Source: Phycomyces blakesleeanus NRRL 1555(-) (lineage: Eukaryota; Mucoromycota; Mucoromycetes; Mucorales; Phycomycetaceae). From it: a DNA stretch of 64,000 nt. Numbering within the stretch: position 1 is the stretch's first letter; each line of letters opens with the position of its first letter. Positions 12,533 through 22,738 of the stretch are shown here, one piece after another. Location: positions 2,356,001 to 2,420,000 of the forward strand of contig NW_017265139.1 of the NCBI RefSeq assembly GCF_001638985.1. The letters are read 5' to 3'. Below the pieces are notes generated by a model, which saw nothing but the letters and a program-made list of their open reading frames with translations, was not told where the DNA came from and did no database searches. The position numbers and the translations under genes were made by a program.

Positions 12533-12745
12533 TTGAAGAAGTTTTTAAGAAGAAGAATTGAAGATTTGAGATTAGGAATGAAGATTCGTGAGAACTTGTA
12601 TAGGTTTTGTTTATTGAGAAAAGATTTTGTATTAAAGTTTGACCAGGTCCCTACACTGAACTACTACTGCTATTTATATTATTTTGGATTGGGAAAATTA
12701 TATGACTGGGGTCAGATAATCGATTCTGTTGTAAATAAGTATTGA
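12533..12745 (+). repeat. ORF-bearing inverted repeat, copy 1 (70 codons)
   Basis: Encodes KKFLRRRIEDLRLG, then a Cys/Leu/Arg-rich middle and QVPTLNYYCYLYYF. A diverged copy lies on the opposite strand at 13678-13893 and is open over the same length, with many differences at synonymous positions. I do not recognise the peptide. It may be the end of a lost transposon protein or simply a shared noncoding segment. Confidence 0.5.
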
Positions 12746-13494
12746 CTACTGCTGTAATTGAGAATAAGTCTGAAGGAAATAATATAAGACCTCAGCTATT
12801 CCAGTCAAAGGTTTCTACCAATTACTTTATTATTTAACACACAGGTTTAGCATGCATGATAGTTGTTGTGGGAAGAAAATAAAGCAAAATATAATATAGA
12901 CGAAAGAATTCATGAGAACTTGTGTAGGTTGTTTATTTCAAAAGAAAAGTAAAGAATGATAAAATCTCATTGTCTTTCTACACGGAACTATCTACTGATA
13001 TTTATATGTTTTTCTAATTTGTAATTCAGTGTGTGCTTAAGTAATTTTTATCACGATGAGTCATCTTCCAGGAGTATTGTTCTTCTGGAAAGATCCGGAA
13101 AGACTAATTGATATGATACTTCTCCATTCAGATCAGTCCAAGAGTTTTGGTAAAGAAGAGCATTTATGCTATTGGTAATATTTTGGTATTCCGACCCAGA
13201 TACTCGGGTAATGTTTCATAATATTAGATAGTTGTAGTTGTAGTCTCTCAATTAAGTATTTGTATAATAAAAGAAATATATAAATGAAATATAATGATGC
13301 CATATATATAATGTATATGTATTTGTATATCCCATGTCATGGTGATAATAATAAATAATCAATTATGTGTATGATGATCTGTGTATTAGATAATATCATA
13401 AAGGGAGATCCATTTGACTGGAATAGCTGAGGATATTATTTTATCCTTCAGTCTTACTCTCAGATTCAGCAGTAATCAATACTCATTCACAACA

Positions 13495-14041
13495 ATAGTG
13501 ATTATATTTCATATGATGATATCACCATAATATGGGATACATCAGTGGATTATTATAAGCATAATTATAACTCATAAATACATTTACTTTCGATGTTAAT
13601 ACTTCATTGGGACTACACACATTTATATAATTAATCATACATTAATTATCCCAAGATCACGTTGCTCTGATTAAGGCTCAGATAGGATCGATTACCTGAT
13701 CCCAGTCATATAATTTTCCTGATTCAAAATAATATAAATAGCAGTAGTAGTTCAGTGTAGGAACCTGGTCAAACTTTGATACAAAATCCTTTCTCAATAA
13801 ACAAAACCTACACAAGTTCTCACAAATCTTCGTTCCTAATCTCAAATCTTCAATTCTTCCTCTTAAAAACTTCTTCAACTTCAACCACCACAACAGTATG
13901 ATTAATTATATAAATGTATATAGTCCCAATGAAGTATTAATATCGAAAGTAAATGTATTTATGAGTTATAATTATGCTTATAATAATCCACTGATGTATC
14001 TCATATTATGGTGATATCATCATATGAAATATAATCACTAT
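13495..14041. repeat. Fold-back (inverted-repeat) element
   Basis: The arm at 13495 to about 13640 is the near-perfect reverse complement of about 13895-14041, beginning ATAGTGATTATATTTCATAT and ending in the complementary sequence. The roughly 250-bp loop contains the minus-strand copy of the 70-codon ORF. The outermost bases pair exactly at 13495/14041 and stop there. No clear target duplication. Confidence 0.75.
13678..13893 (-). repeat. ORF-bearing inverted repeat, copy 2 (71 codons)
   Basis: Minus-strand counterpart of the 12533-12745 ORF: KKFLRGRIEDLRLG and the same QVPTLNYYCYLYYF block. It forms the loop of the fold-back element. Function unknown. Confidence 0.5.
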
Positions 14042-14110
14042 CATACATGCTAAACCTGTGTGTTAAATAATAAAGTAATCGGTAGACACCTTTGACTGAA
14101 ATAGCCAAGG

Positions 14111-14737
14111 TGTGGTGATCCAGACACTCGGATGTTGGATTTGTTACATATAAGAACATATTCATATTGGGATAGCGTAGTAGCTATCATCTTGTCAGTA
14201 TAAAATATATATAAACAATTAAGTAATCAGCCCAAAAATTATTACAGTTAGTACTATACATAATATCTTAAAGATTGTTAAGATAATTATATTATACTGC
14301 CGGATAAACTGTGTCAGATCAATATGGAGCTAATTTAGTAGGAAGTCCTAAAGCTCTAGTATAAAAGAGAAAAGAATAGCTAAGAGCTAAAGAAGTACAA
14401 TTTATGACTTGATGTCATAATTGTAACACCAACACTAGTTAAGTAGTAAATACACTCTAATAACCAAATATAGTAAAGGAAGAAAGTCTTAAGAAACTAA
14501 GCCGTAATAACAAAAGCAGATTGTGTTTTCTTATAAAAAGAAACACTTTTTATTTATGAATAAAGGACAACTTATATACAGTCTCAAAGTATTTCTATAT
14601 ATCTCTATTATCAAATTTATTATTTTTCTATTGTTTCGTACCTGAAATACCACATGAGGCCTTATATTATTTTCTTCAGACTTATTCTCAATTACAGTAG
14701 TAGTTAATACTCATTTACAACAGTCTGGATCACCACA
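14111..14737. mobile_element. 627-bp element with perfect 15-bp terminal inverted repeats
   Basis: TGTGGTGATCCAGAC at 14111-14125 and its exact complement at 14723-14737. The left half is the second copy of the 300-bp direct repeat. Flanks do not show an obvious duplication, and there is no coding capacity. The TG...CA ends also fit an LTR, but 15 bp of terminal inversion is long for one. Confidence 0.55.
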
Positions 14738-15742
14738 TTATCTATTAAAATCAAATTACTGAAAAAAAATATCTATATTTCATAATATTTAAGTTATTCT
14801 TCTTCACTCTTTTTTTTCATTCACACTAAAAGATAAAATTACACAATCTCTTGGTATATACTTTAAATAATCTAAGTAAATGCTTGGTTTTTTTTCATTT
14901 ATATTTATTATAAAAAATAAATCAAAATAATATAATATATACTATATTTTATTAAGACAAAGTATATTTTATAAAAACCTAACTTTTATTTAATAATACA
15001 ATATCTTTACTATAAATACTTTTTTAGAGTATAATTTATAATAATATTAAAGAAGTGTAGAATATAGAGGGAAAAGTAATAATAGTATAATTTTATAGTT
15101 AAAAAAAAACAGATTAGAAATTACAGCCAAAGATAGAATATATATATTCTGAAAGTATAAATATACTAATAAAACTATATTAAATTGTTAAATTGGCAGA
15201 CTCTTCTAATACATAGTATAGAAAAATGTATAATAAACTTCTGCAAGAAGATGAGTATACAAAGGCTAACAAAAAACTCACTCAATAACAATGATGACAT
15301 TACTGCGACTTTATTTGAACTAAAGTTTTTATTTTTTTTAATAATTATTTTATTTTCATTTTAGTATCAAAACTTTTTACTTCATAAGAATAAAATATTT
15401 AAATAAACTTAGATGAACAAAGTTTTCTTTCTTTACAGACATGATTTTTCTTCTTAAAACAGTCCATATAAAGACTCACCTATATATTATTTATATATAT
15501 TAACTACCTGCAGAATAAAACCTTCACAGGAAAGAGAAAGCAAAACTTCTAATATTATATATATAATATTAGAAAAACAATTTATAATATGTTTTATGAG
15601 AATATCCTATGCAATTGTAAACAAAAATATATTTAAAATGAAAAGTACATGGCTGTACATAAGACAGTATAAAGTTATTTAATGACGTCGATTTTCAAGG
15701 CAATGACAAAGGTCTGAAAATTTAACTTCCTTGACAGTAACA
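14738..15742. other. Very AT-rich intergenic stretch upstream of the BAG gene
   Basis: No gene seen. The proximal part should contain the BAG-domain gene promoter. A long perfect palindrome sits about 170 bp before the start codon. Confidence 0.4.
15547..15574. repeat. 28-bp perfect AT palindrome
   Basis: Reads TTCTAATATTATAT followed by its exact reverse complement, centred between 15560 and 15561. It could form a cruciform. Chance is possible in DNA this AT-rich. Confidence 0.7.
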
Positions 15743-16473
15743 ATGGCACCATTGACAATTGAATTGAAATGGTCCTCCAAACGCTTTACTTTTCAATTTG
15801 AAGACGAAAACGAGCTCGAAAAAACAACAGTACGAGAGCTGAAAGCTAAATGTCAGAAAGTAACAGAAGTAAAATCAGATTTCATCAAACTATTGGCCAA
15901 TGGAGGTGAGAGAAGCACTGTTTTTCAGGTACATATCTTGTCAATGGCACCAACCAACCGGGATCACATGCTTTTTTTTAGCTGTGATGCGTAATGATGA
16001 AATGACTTTGGCCGATTATAACATCAGAGATAGAGCCAAGGTTATGATGATGGGATCATTGCAAAAGGTAGAGAACAGGGGTACATTCTAAAGATTCAGA
16101 AGGAAGCACTATGTAGTCCATATATACTTATATACTCTATTTCTCATAGAATAAGAAAGAAAGTCATGAACAAGAGGTGCTAATTAAGCTTCAAAGCATT
16201 CGTCCCAAGATTGGGCGTGCTCTTGCAGCCCTTGAAGACTATCAATTGACAGTGGAAGGCTATCTGGTGAAAGCCGAGAGAGACGTAAAAAAGACAGAAC
16301 GTCTACTGTATCATGGTAGAGGACTTGGAGAGGAATTGATGCAGATATTGATGCAGTTGGATACGCTTTTGTGTGAGTCTCTCAGCCAGGCTATTCGCCA
16401 GGAGCGCAAAGATAACGTGAACACTGTCCAGGGATTGTTAGACAGATTGGACAATATCAAAAGGAAGTTATGA
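15743..16473 (+). CDS. UBL-BAG domain co-chaperone (BAG family Hsp70 nucleotide-exchange factor)
   Basis: Three exons (15743-15905, 15982-16067, 16150-16473) give 190 residues in frame. Residues about 5-83 form a ubiquitin-like domain: LTIELKW, then KLLANGAVMRNDEMTLADYN and RDRAKVMMMGS, the usual ending of BAG-protein UBLs. The second half is a helical BAG domain (about 110-188) with LALEDY-like helices and repeated charged heptads ending in DNIKRKL. The family binds the Hsp70 ATPase domain and promotes ADP release; the UBL can dock to proteasomes. It resembles the fission yeast Bag101/Bag102 type, but no transmembrane segment is seen, so it is probably cytosolic. I took the first ATG (MAPLTIEL). 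Confidence 0.85.
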
Positions 16474-16740
16474 ATTAAGGTTATCAAGGAGAGTAAATAA
16501 ATTACAAAGTATATATATATAGATACTTTTATCGTTCGTGCGCAAATAAAATTGGTTTATCCATTTACTTCATATTGATAGCTGCCTATCGTTTTCCTTT
16601 TTATGAGGAAATACTTCTTCATTTGATCATGTGATTAGATATTTGCCTTTATACTCTGACAGCAAATCAACCGTCACATTAAAATATAGGTTTTGACTGT
16701 GGAAAAGACATGTTTGGTTGTTTGAGGCCAAGCTAAAATA

Positions 16741-17010
16741 ATGAAGGTTAAGGTTAAGTCATGGACAATGGCTGCATATTGGTCATGGAATGATACAAAT
16801 TCAGATGTTTGTGGTATATGTCAAGTGGAGTTCGAAGGATGCTGCCCGGAATGCAACATGCCAGGTGACGATTGCCCGGTTCTCTGGGGTGAATGTTCGC
16901 ATGCTTTCCACATGCATTGCATTATGAAATGGTTGGAAAAAGCTACTGGTAATCCGCAATGTCCACTGGATAGGCAACTATGGAAAACAGCCACTGCTCC
17001 TAGTCAATAA
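16741..17010 (+). CDS. APC11: Anaphase-promoting complex subunit 11 (RING-H2)
   Basis: A single-exon, 89-residue protein with the family start MKVKVKSW, a Trp-rich cullin-contacting N-terminus (YWSWND) and the RING-H2 of the APC/C ubiquitin ligase. Ligands visible: VCGIC, CCPEC, GDDCPVLWGECSHAFHMHC and QCPLD. The module pairs with the Apc2 cullin and recruits the E2 in mitotic ubiquitylation. The last expected zinc ligand is Asp (CPLDRQ) where human and budding yeast proteins have Cys (CPMCRQ); Asp at this place is what Rbx1 uses. It lies 267 bp downstream of the BAG gene in the same direction, with its own promoter space. Confidence 0.95.
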   Translation: MKVKVKSWTMAAYWSWNDTNSDVCGICQVEFEGCCPECNMPGDDCPVLWGECSHAFHMHCIMKWLEKATGNPQCPLDRQLWKTATAPSQ

Positions 17011-17270
17011 GAATATATGACTTCATCACTACCGTCAAATTTAACAAAAATTATGCAAATTGTCGCCATTTCTCCAGATTCCATCCCAAATGTTCACATC
17101 CACAAAACATGCATTCTTTCATTTTTGATCCACATAATAAACGATATTAATAGTGTAGAATGAGAGAGCAAGAATTCAATATTGCATTCCTTTATTTAAG
17201 TCCATAACACGAATGAGTTCAACATGTACGGTAGAGAACAATGCCAAGTCGACAACTAAGACTAAAAAGT

Positions 17271-18014
17271 TTATTTGTTGCTGACAACACCATCGAACTA
17301 TATAAAAAAGTTTAAATTTAAATTGTCAGAAAATACGTTAATGTAGCTATAAGAATATTTTAACTTACGCGGGTCTTAAACCACTCGACAGACTCCTCCT
17401 TCTTGATGCGGTGGGTGGCACCAACCTTGGACTTGCAGTGCTTGCGACGAGCGACACGGTTACCGGGACGGCCCATGACAATGTAGTAATCCATACCGTA
17501 GATACCAATTGAAGGATCGTATTTGATGCCCAAGTCAATGTGCTCATCAATACCGAAACCGAAGTTACCGGTCTCAGAGAAGTTACGAGCACGGAGCTCA
17601 TACTCCTTAACCTTGAGACCACGCTCAAGGATCTCCTCAGCCTTGGGGCCACGAACGGTGACGTGAACGGAGATCTTCTCGTTACGACGGATACCAAAGG
17701 TACGGACAGTGTAACGGGCCTTGGAGTAGACAGGAGTCTGACCAGTTAACTGTTCAAGAACCTTGGCAGCACGGGTGAGTCTATCACCAGATTCACCAAC
17801 ACAAATGTTGAGGACGAGCTTCTCAATATGAAGAGCCTTCATCTTGTTAACGGCAACTGTCTTTTGTTCGGCGCTCTAGAGAATGGAGGGTTAGAAACAA
17901 CTACTTTGAGCGTCTGATTTGAATACAATCGAGATCCATCCATCCAATCCATCTGCGTCTCTCGATTGTATCTAATATAGCTCAGTGGTTTGTGGTGTTG
18001 AGATAGAGTACCAT
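17271..18014 (-). CDS. RPL11: 60S ribosomal protein uL5 (L11)
   Basis: The core exon (17369-17875) encodes [34 protein letters not shown] and [20 protein letters not shown], typical of eukaryotic uL5, which binds 5S rRNA and the P-site region. The unspliced ORF ends badly (KTRVS). A GTAAGT donor after 17369 and an acceptor at 17298 add FDGVVSNK and a stop at 17271-17273, matching the family's WF-x-x-x-(Y/F)DG tail. Upstream, the reading frame continues past the internal Met at 17842 through [11 protein letters not shown] to an acceptor at 17876. The best initiator is an ATG alone at 18012-18014 (3-nt first exon, donor GTACTC), giving [13 protein letters not shown]. That first exon is less certain than the rest. 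Strong C-ending codon bias. Confidence 0.93.
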
Positions 18015-18355
18015 TGTTGATGATATGGAAGCAGAAGAGGGGGGACAAGTCATATGAAAGTCGCACTCTAAAGTCGTCCTGATGCCGTCAGTCCAAGGTC
18101 CGACTCGGGCCTCTTCCCTTCTTCCTCTTTACGACTCATTGGCACACCGCCTTTCAAACAAAAAGAATATAAGACTTTTGTTGTGTCAGGAGAGTATGGC
18201 CTCCAAACTCTCTCTATTTCTTTTGCTATTACTCCAGCTTGCATATCATTGACTTAAGGGTAGCTCTTGCTTAAACAACATTTATTTATTTTTAAAGCCA
18301 GCTATAATGCGCAAGATACACAAGTGTGTGTATTTTAGTAGCTTAGCCAAGTTCC
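18015..18355. other. Intergenic region between eS8 3' end and uL5 5' end
   Basis: Tandem genes on the minus strand. The segment should hold the uL5 promoter and 5' UTR and the eS8 terminator region. No RNA gene could be established in it. Confidence 0.4.
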
Positions 18356-19185
18356 TTAATGCTGCTTCTTGGACTAAAAAAATAGATAAAAAAAGGATTA
18401 AATATAATGCAAAATAGATATAGTTACACAATAATTACCTTGATCTTCTTAACGTAGAATTCAAGTTCCTTGCCCTCAAGAATGTAACCATCACAACGAC
18501 CGGACTGACCAGGACGGGAAGCAATGACAGCGTACAAACGACCAGCGGTGAACTGATCATCAAGAAGAGGATCGACAGCAGCATCGGCCTGGCGAGCGGC
18601 AATCTTCTTCTGAACACTGTTGGACTTCTTCTCAACAGCAACCTCCTCAGTGGTGGCCTTCTTCTTACCAAGGGAGGAAGCATAATGTGCCTCATGCCAC
18701 TGGCGGAAAGGAGTGGCATCGATTTGGACAACAGCGCCCTTGACAAGGGTGTTTGTGCGGACCAATTCGTTGTTGGAGGCGTTGTATACCACAGTCAAAA
18801 CACGAGTCTTGCGGGCAATACCCTCGGAACCCCAAGAGAAGTTGCCAGACTCAAGACGAAGAGCTCTGTGCTTGACGTTGCCACCACGAACGCGAACGAC
18901 GTGAATGCGTCTACCACCGAGCTTGGTCATGGCTGGGGGGCGACCCAACTCAAACCTAGTTAATTGTTGGTTGAGCTAATTATTCAAATGTACATCTCAT
19001 TTGTCCTCTTTCTCGTCATTGTCGATCCGCTTACTTTCTCTTCTTTCTGTATTGGTCACGCTTGGCACCTGTGGCGCTGCGCTTGTGGCGAGAATCACGG
19101 CTGATACCTGCATGAAAATTGAGCTGTTGTTAGGGATGGATGGACGGATGGATTGGTAGGGTAAGTGTGTGGATGTGTTACCCAT
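18356..19185 (-). CDS. RPS8: 40S ribosomal protein eS8
   Basis: Four exons: 19182-19185 (4 nt, ATG G), 19035-19107, 18439-18955 and 18356-18373. Spliced length is 203 residues. The N-terminus reads [18 protein letters not shown], then [48 protein letters not shown] and [20 protein letters not shown]; it ends in KKIKSKKQH. All are standard eS8 blocks. Reading only the large exon from its internal Met would lose the conserved first 28 residues and give a false tail (VIIV). Small-subunit protein involved in early 40S assembly. Codon usage is strongly biased as in the other ribosomal genes here. Confidence 0.97.
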
Positions 19186-19409
19186 AGTGATTGCAGAGAA
19201 GGAATCACCGGTCTGCCTGGCCTATGATAGGTTTTAGGCCTACACTGCCCGAACCAACTGCAATGTAGTCACGCTTGCTACTCCGACACTACTTTACTTT
19301 ATCTATTAACACAATTGGATGTAGATAATGCATTTATTGAATTATTAAGTCGTATATATTATAAGTACATATGGGATTATTATATTTGTAGAATATTTTA
19401 AAGCTGGGA

Positions 19410-21165
19410 TTAAGTTATTATACAGCTGGTTTGATGTCGAGATCGACGTGAGTGCCGGGTCTGAGTGTTTGATACCCGAGTGTTTGATACCCGAGTGTTT
19501 GATACCCGAGTGTTTGATACCCGAGTGTTTGGTACCCGAGTGTTTGATATCCGAACATTTTGTGCGCGATAAGGTAGTCGTGAATACATTCTTTGAAAAT
19601 GTTCCTCTGGGCTGACTGGCTGCATTTCAGCCCGCTCAGCCGCGTTATCGCGCTCTTTCTCTTCGATTTCTTGAGGGAAATTAAGCTTCATAAATTTGGA
19701 AAGTGTTGTGTCAAGATTTCCGGCGGTTGCTTCAGGTATTGCATTCTCACTTCGACATATAAAGCAGTTTGTGATATTATTTTTTTTCGCTTTGATTAAG
19801 CATCGCGCACAGAATAAATGAGTACATTTTAGGCGAACAGGTTTCCATGCTAGATCTAATAAAATAAGCAAGAATAAAGATGAGTATTCTTGATATCAAG
19901 TAGTAGATATTATTTTCTTACAAAAGCACACAGGACAAGTAAATTCATCCGGTTGAGGGACAATAGTAATCAACTTTGTTTGAACGGCTTGGCAAAGAGA
20001 GAGTAATATTCCATCCACAAATACCACATTTCCCTTTATAAAGGCAGAAAATTCTTCAGTCGCACTAATAAAATCCCATCACACCACTTAATTCATATTT
20101 CGTGGAAAAATTAAAGCATGTTGAATATTTTACCTAAGCCCGCTTTTCTTATCATGTTTTTTGAGAATTTTGGTGATAGCCATTCGGTTAAGATTTTGGA
20201 AATGTTGAAAGTCTATAAGCTTATAATTGATAACTAGAAAGTGTTTGAGAATACTCTTGGATTCCTTGAGTACAAAGTTGCTTTCCTAGTAAGTTATATT
20301 TTTAGTATGAGCACACGAGTTTTCTTTTTCCAAAAATCAGTAATTATGGATCAATATAAAGTACCAATAGTCTGTCCAAGAGGTTATCTTTAAACTTCTC
20401 CAGTCGTTTTCTGCTTTCTTTAGCCGGATCTTTAGTCATGTCAATATCTTGAAAGATTGCGGCCTCGATATACAATTTGAAGATCTCGCGCCAAGTGTAC
20501 ATATCGTTCTTATTGGTGGCAGTCTAAATGTAATGCATATATGAGTTTCTGTCAGGGTCTACATAATGATTACATAATAAAGCACCAATAGCTTACCATC
20601 TGACACAGCTCATCTCCAAGACTTTGGACTGTCTCACTGAATTTCTTTTGTTCTACATCGTGTAGGGCGGTAGCTCGGGCTAATTCATCCAACAGAAAAC
20701 GAAAAAAATCTGAATCCCGCTCTAATTGAATTTTAAGAAGTAAAGGTTCATTGGAGACAGCGGAAGCAGATATAAACAGTTTTTTTAATGCCGGCTGTAC
20801 ATTAACAGGAAGATTTTCTTGGTCGACAGAATATGGATCTGGGATGGTGACATGAATACAGGGATCTGGGGCATTCGCGCTTCCTACGGTAATAAATAAA
20901 ACAGACAAATAAATTGATGAGCGCAAGGAAAAAACAATCAATGCTCCAAACCAAAGAACTTACCTTTGAAGGCATAAGTGAGACTTAATTGACCAGAGCA
21001 GATTCCTTGTTTTTTAGCAAGTAGCTTGTCAAAAAGCCCTTGTGAATGAAGCTCGTCTACGATTAAGTGGATATGTTTTTTGAGACATTTATAGTGAATA
21101 AGGTACGGGCGCCAGTGAGCCGGAAGATCAGAGGCAGCCGTTTCTATCTGCTTAGCGAATTTCAT
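19410..21165 (-). CDS. SPX-RING E3 ubiquitin ligase with C-terminal pentapeptide repeats and CaaX-like end
   Basis: Six exons (20964-21165, 20597-20883, 20365-20523, 20134-20285, 19922-20064, 19410-19855) splice in frame to 462 residues. The N-terminus is an SPX domain: MKFAKQIETAASDLP, WRPYLIHYKCLKKHI, and KSILKHFLVINYKLIDF near its end. SPX domains bind inositol pyrophosphates and sense phosphate. Residues about 300-350 form a C3HC4 RING: EFTCPVC, LKCTHLFCARC, NCFIC. SPX-RING proteins are known from plants (NLA, which targets phosphate transporters) and are widespread in filamentous fungi. After the RING comes a basic Asn/Thr/Arg tail of six 5-residue repeats (SNTRV), then QTSCIIT and stop. 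CIIT is CaaX-like and could be prenylated, tethering the ligase to membranes (inference). Confidence 0.87.
19466..19560 (-). repeat. 15-bp minisatellite inside the SPX-RING gene
   Basis: Six in-phase 15-bp units (GATACCCGAGTGTTT on the plus strand), four identical and two variant. Each unit encodes one SNTRV pentapeptide, so unit number can change without breaking the frame. Confidence 0.95.
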
Positions 21166-22558
21166 TGTGGTAGAGATTGTGGACCGTGCGCAATAGAAAT
21201 AAGCAAAAATAGAAGAAAGGCAAACATTGAGCCAACCACTCTTTTATATCATTTTGTATTTGTATTGCGCTGGCCAATAGATTACCCAATAGACCCCCCT
21301 CGTGAGGTTCCATATTAGGTAAGTCTGACCAGATATTCGGTTATAACTTTGCCCGCAATGACAGAATTATACAATCAAAACGGGTCTCAGATTGGGTTGC
21401 ATTGCCAAACCATTTTTTTTTAAATTTTCTGAAAGCATTATTAAACTTTCAGCTTCAAAACCAATAAGCAACATAGAAAAGCTCACAGAGTTAATACAGA
21501 AGATGTGATATATACTCTCTAACCCGCGCCTTTATATATATAATAAAGCTATAATTCCCCTATCTATCAACTGTTATGTTATACTGTACCCAGAGAAGTA
21601 GGAGCTGATCCTGTTATATACATATATACATATATACATATATACGGCTTTCAAAATAACTACTTTTTTTTTAAAAAAAACAACAACAACAAAAACTTAA
21701 ACACTATTCTGATTGATTTATGTGGATCTAAATCAATACTGCCCGAGGAATATTATAACATTCCAAAAAAGTAGCCTTCCAATATCTGATCTTTATTGCT
21801 AAGTACTAAGAAGACACAGAAAACAATTTTTTTGCTATAAACTTGTCATGTTTTGGTAGCAGACTTCAAAGCATTTACTTATTTTCTTATATATTGCGGT
21901 AAAATGCCTATTATCAGTTTGATTTTCAACGGTCGTTGTATGTACATTGACCATATATTTAAAAGACCTCGTTAAGTGGGGTTTTTTAACGTGTTTCTGA
22001 AACCTAAAATAATTTTATTTGAGAGCCTTTGAGTATATTTATTGACCAATTGCAGACGTTATATAGAATTCTTATATTGGCAACTGAATGCTTCTATTTG
22101 TAATTAGGTTGGATATGAATTAAAATCTGCTGTATTCGATTTTCCTATAGTAAGTAGAGGCTTGACAAATACTTTGTATGTGAAAACGTATGTTTAAAGA
22201 ATATTATCTCATCTTCTATTCTCATGAATCAATAATTTTCATTGGAGTATCCTATACTTGAATAGCCTTCTTTGCTGTTTCTGCCCGGCTTTTAAGAGAA
22301 GATTTTCTTATCTGATCTTTAAGGTCTTTTCGACACGTTTCAGATCGCATGGTATATGCTTGTCATTTTAACATCATTTTTAATATATATTACTCTAAAT
22401 TTAAGGTTATACGTATTAATATTGGTTTTTTTTGCTTTCTTATATTGCGATTCAATTGGTAATCGAGCATACGATTAACCATCCTACTTTTATTTACAGT
22501 CCCAAGGTTTCCCGTGGCATTAAAACAGTCTTATATACCGATTATTGTTTAAACGCCA

Positions 22559-22738
22559 CTAAGGATATCTAATATTAACCTTTTTATAATTAAAAGTTTG
22601 TCTATGTGACCAATACTGAGAAGAAATACCATACTTTTTGAGCCTGTTATATGTGACCTTTACATGATTAACAATCCGATTCAAGTCATTTTGGTTGTCC
22701 CGGTACTGTTCAATTTTCTTATTGTATTCGGTCTTTAT
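22559..22738 (-). pseudogene. Coding relic (about 58 open codons without start)
   Basis: A minus-strand frame encodes a plausible helical, charged segment (KTEYNKKIEQYRDNQNDL, then NRLKKYGISSQYWSHRQ) before a TAG. It lacks an initiator and no continuation is visible upstream. Its composition looks protein-like against the AT-rich background. Not recognised; it may be a transposon-protein fragment. Confidence 0.25.

Larger units (their letters stand above)
12161..14737. mobile_element. Nest of related degenerate mobile-element repeats with TGTGG...CCACA ends
   Basis: The outer ends match as inverted repeats: TGTGGTATTTCAG at 12161-12173 and its complement at 14642-14654. A second perfect 15-bp inverted pair, TGTGGTGATCCAGAC, lies at 14111-14125 and 14723-14737. 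Internally there are direct repeats, an inverted repeat carrying a 70-codon ORF in both copies, and a fold-back. The tail segment around 14655-14722 recurs inverted at about 12727-12794 and in the same sense at about 13431-13495. No transposase, integrase or reverse transcriptase is recognisable. It may be a nest of non-autonomous inverted-repeat elements or broken LTRs. Confidence 0.6.
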
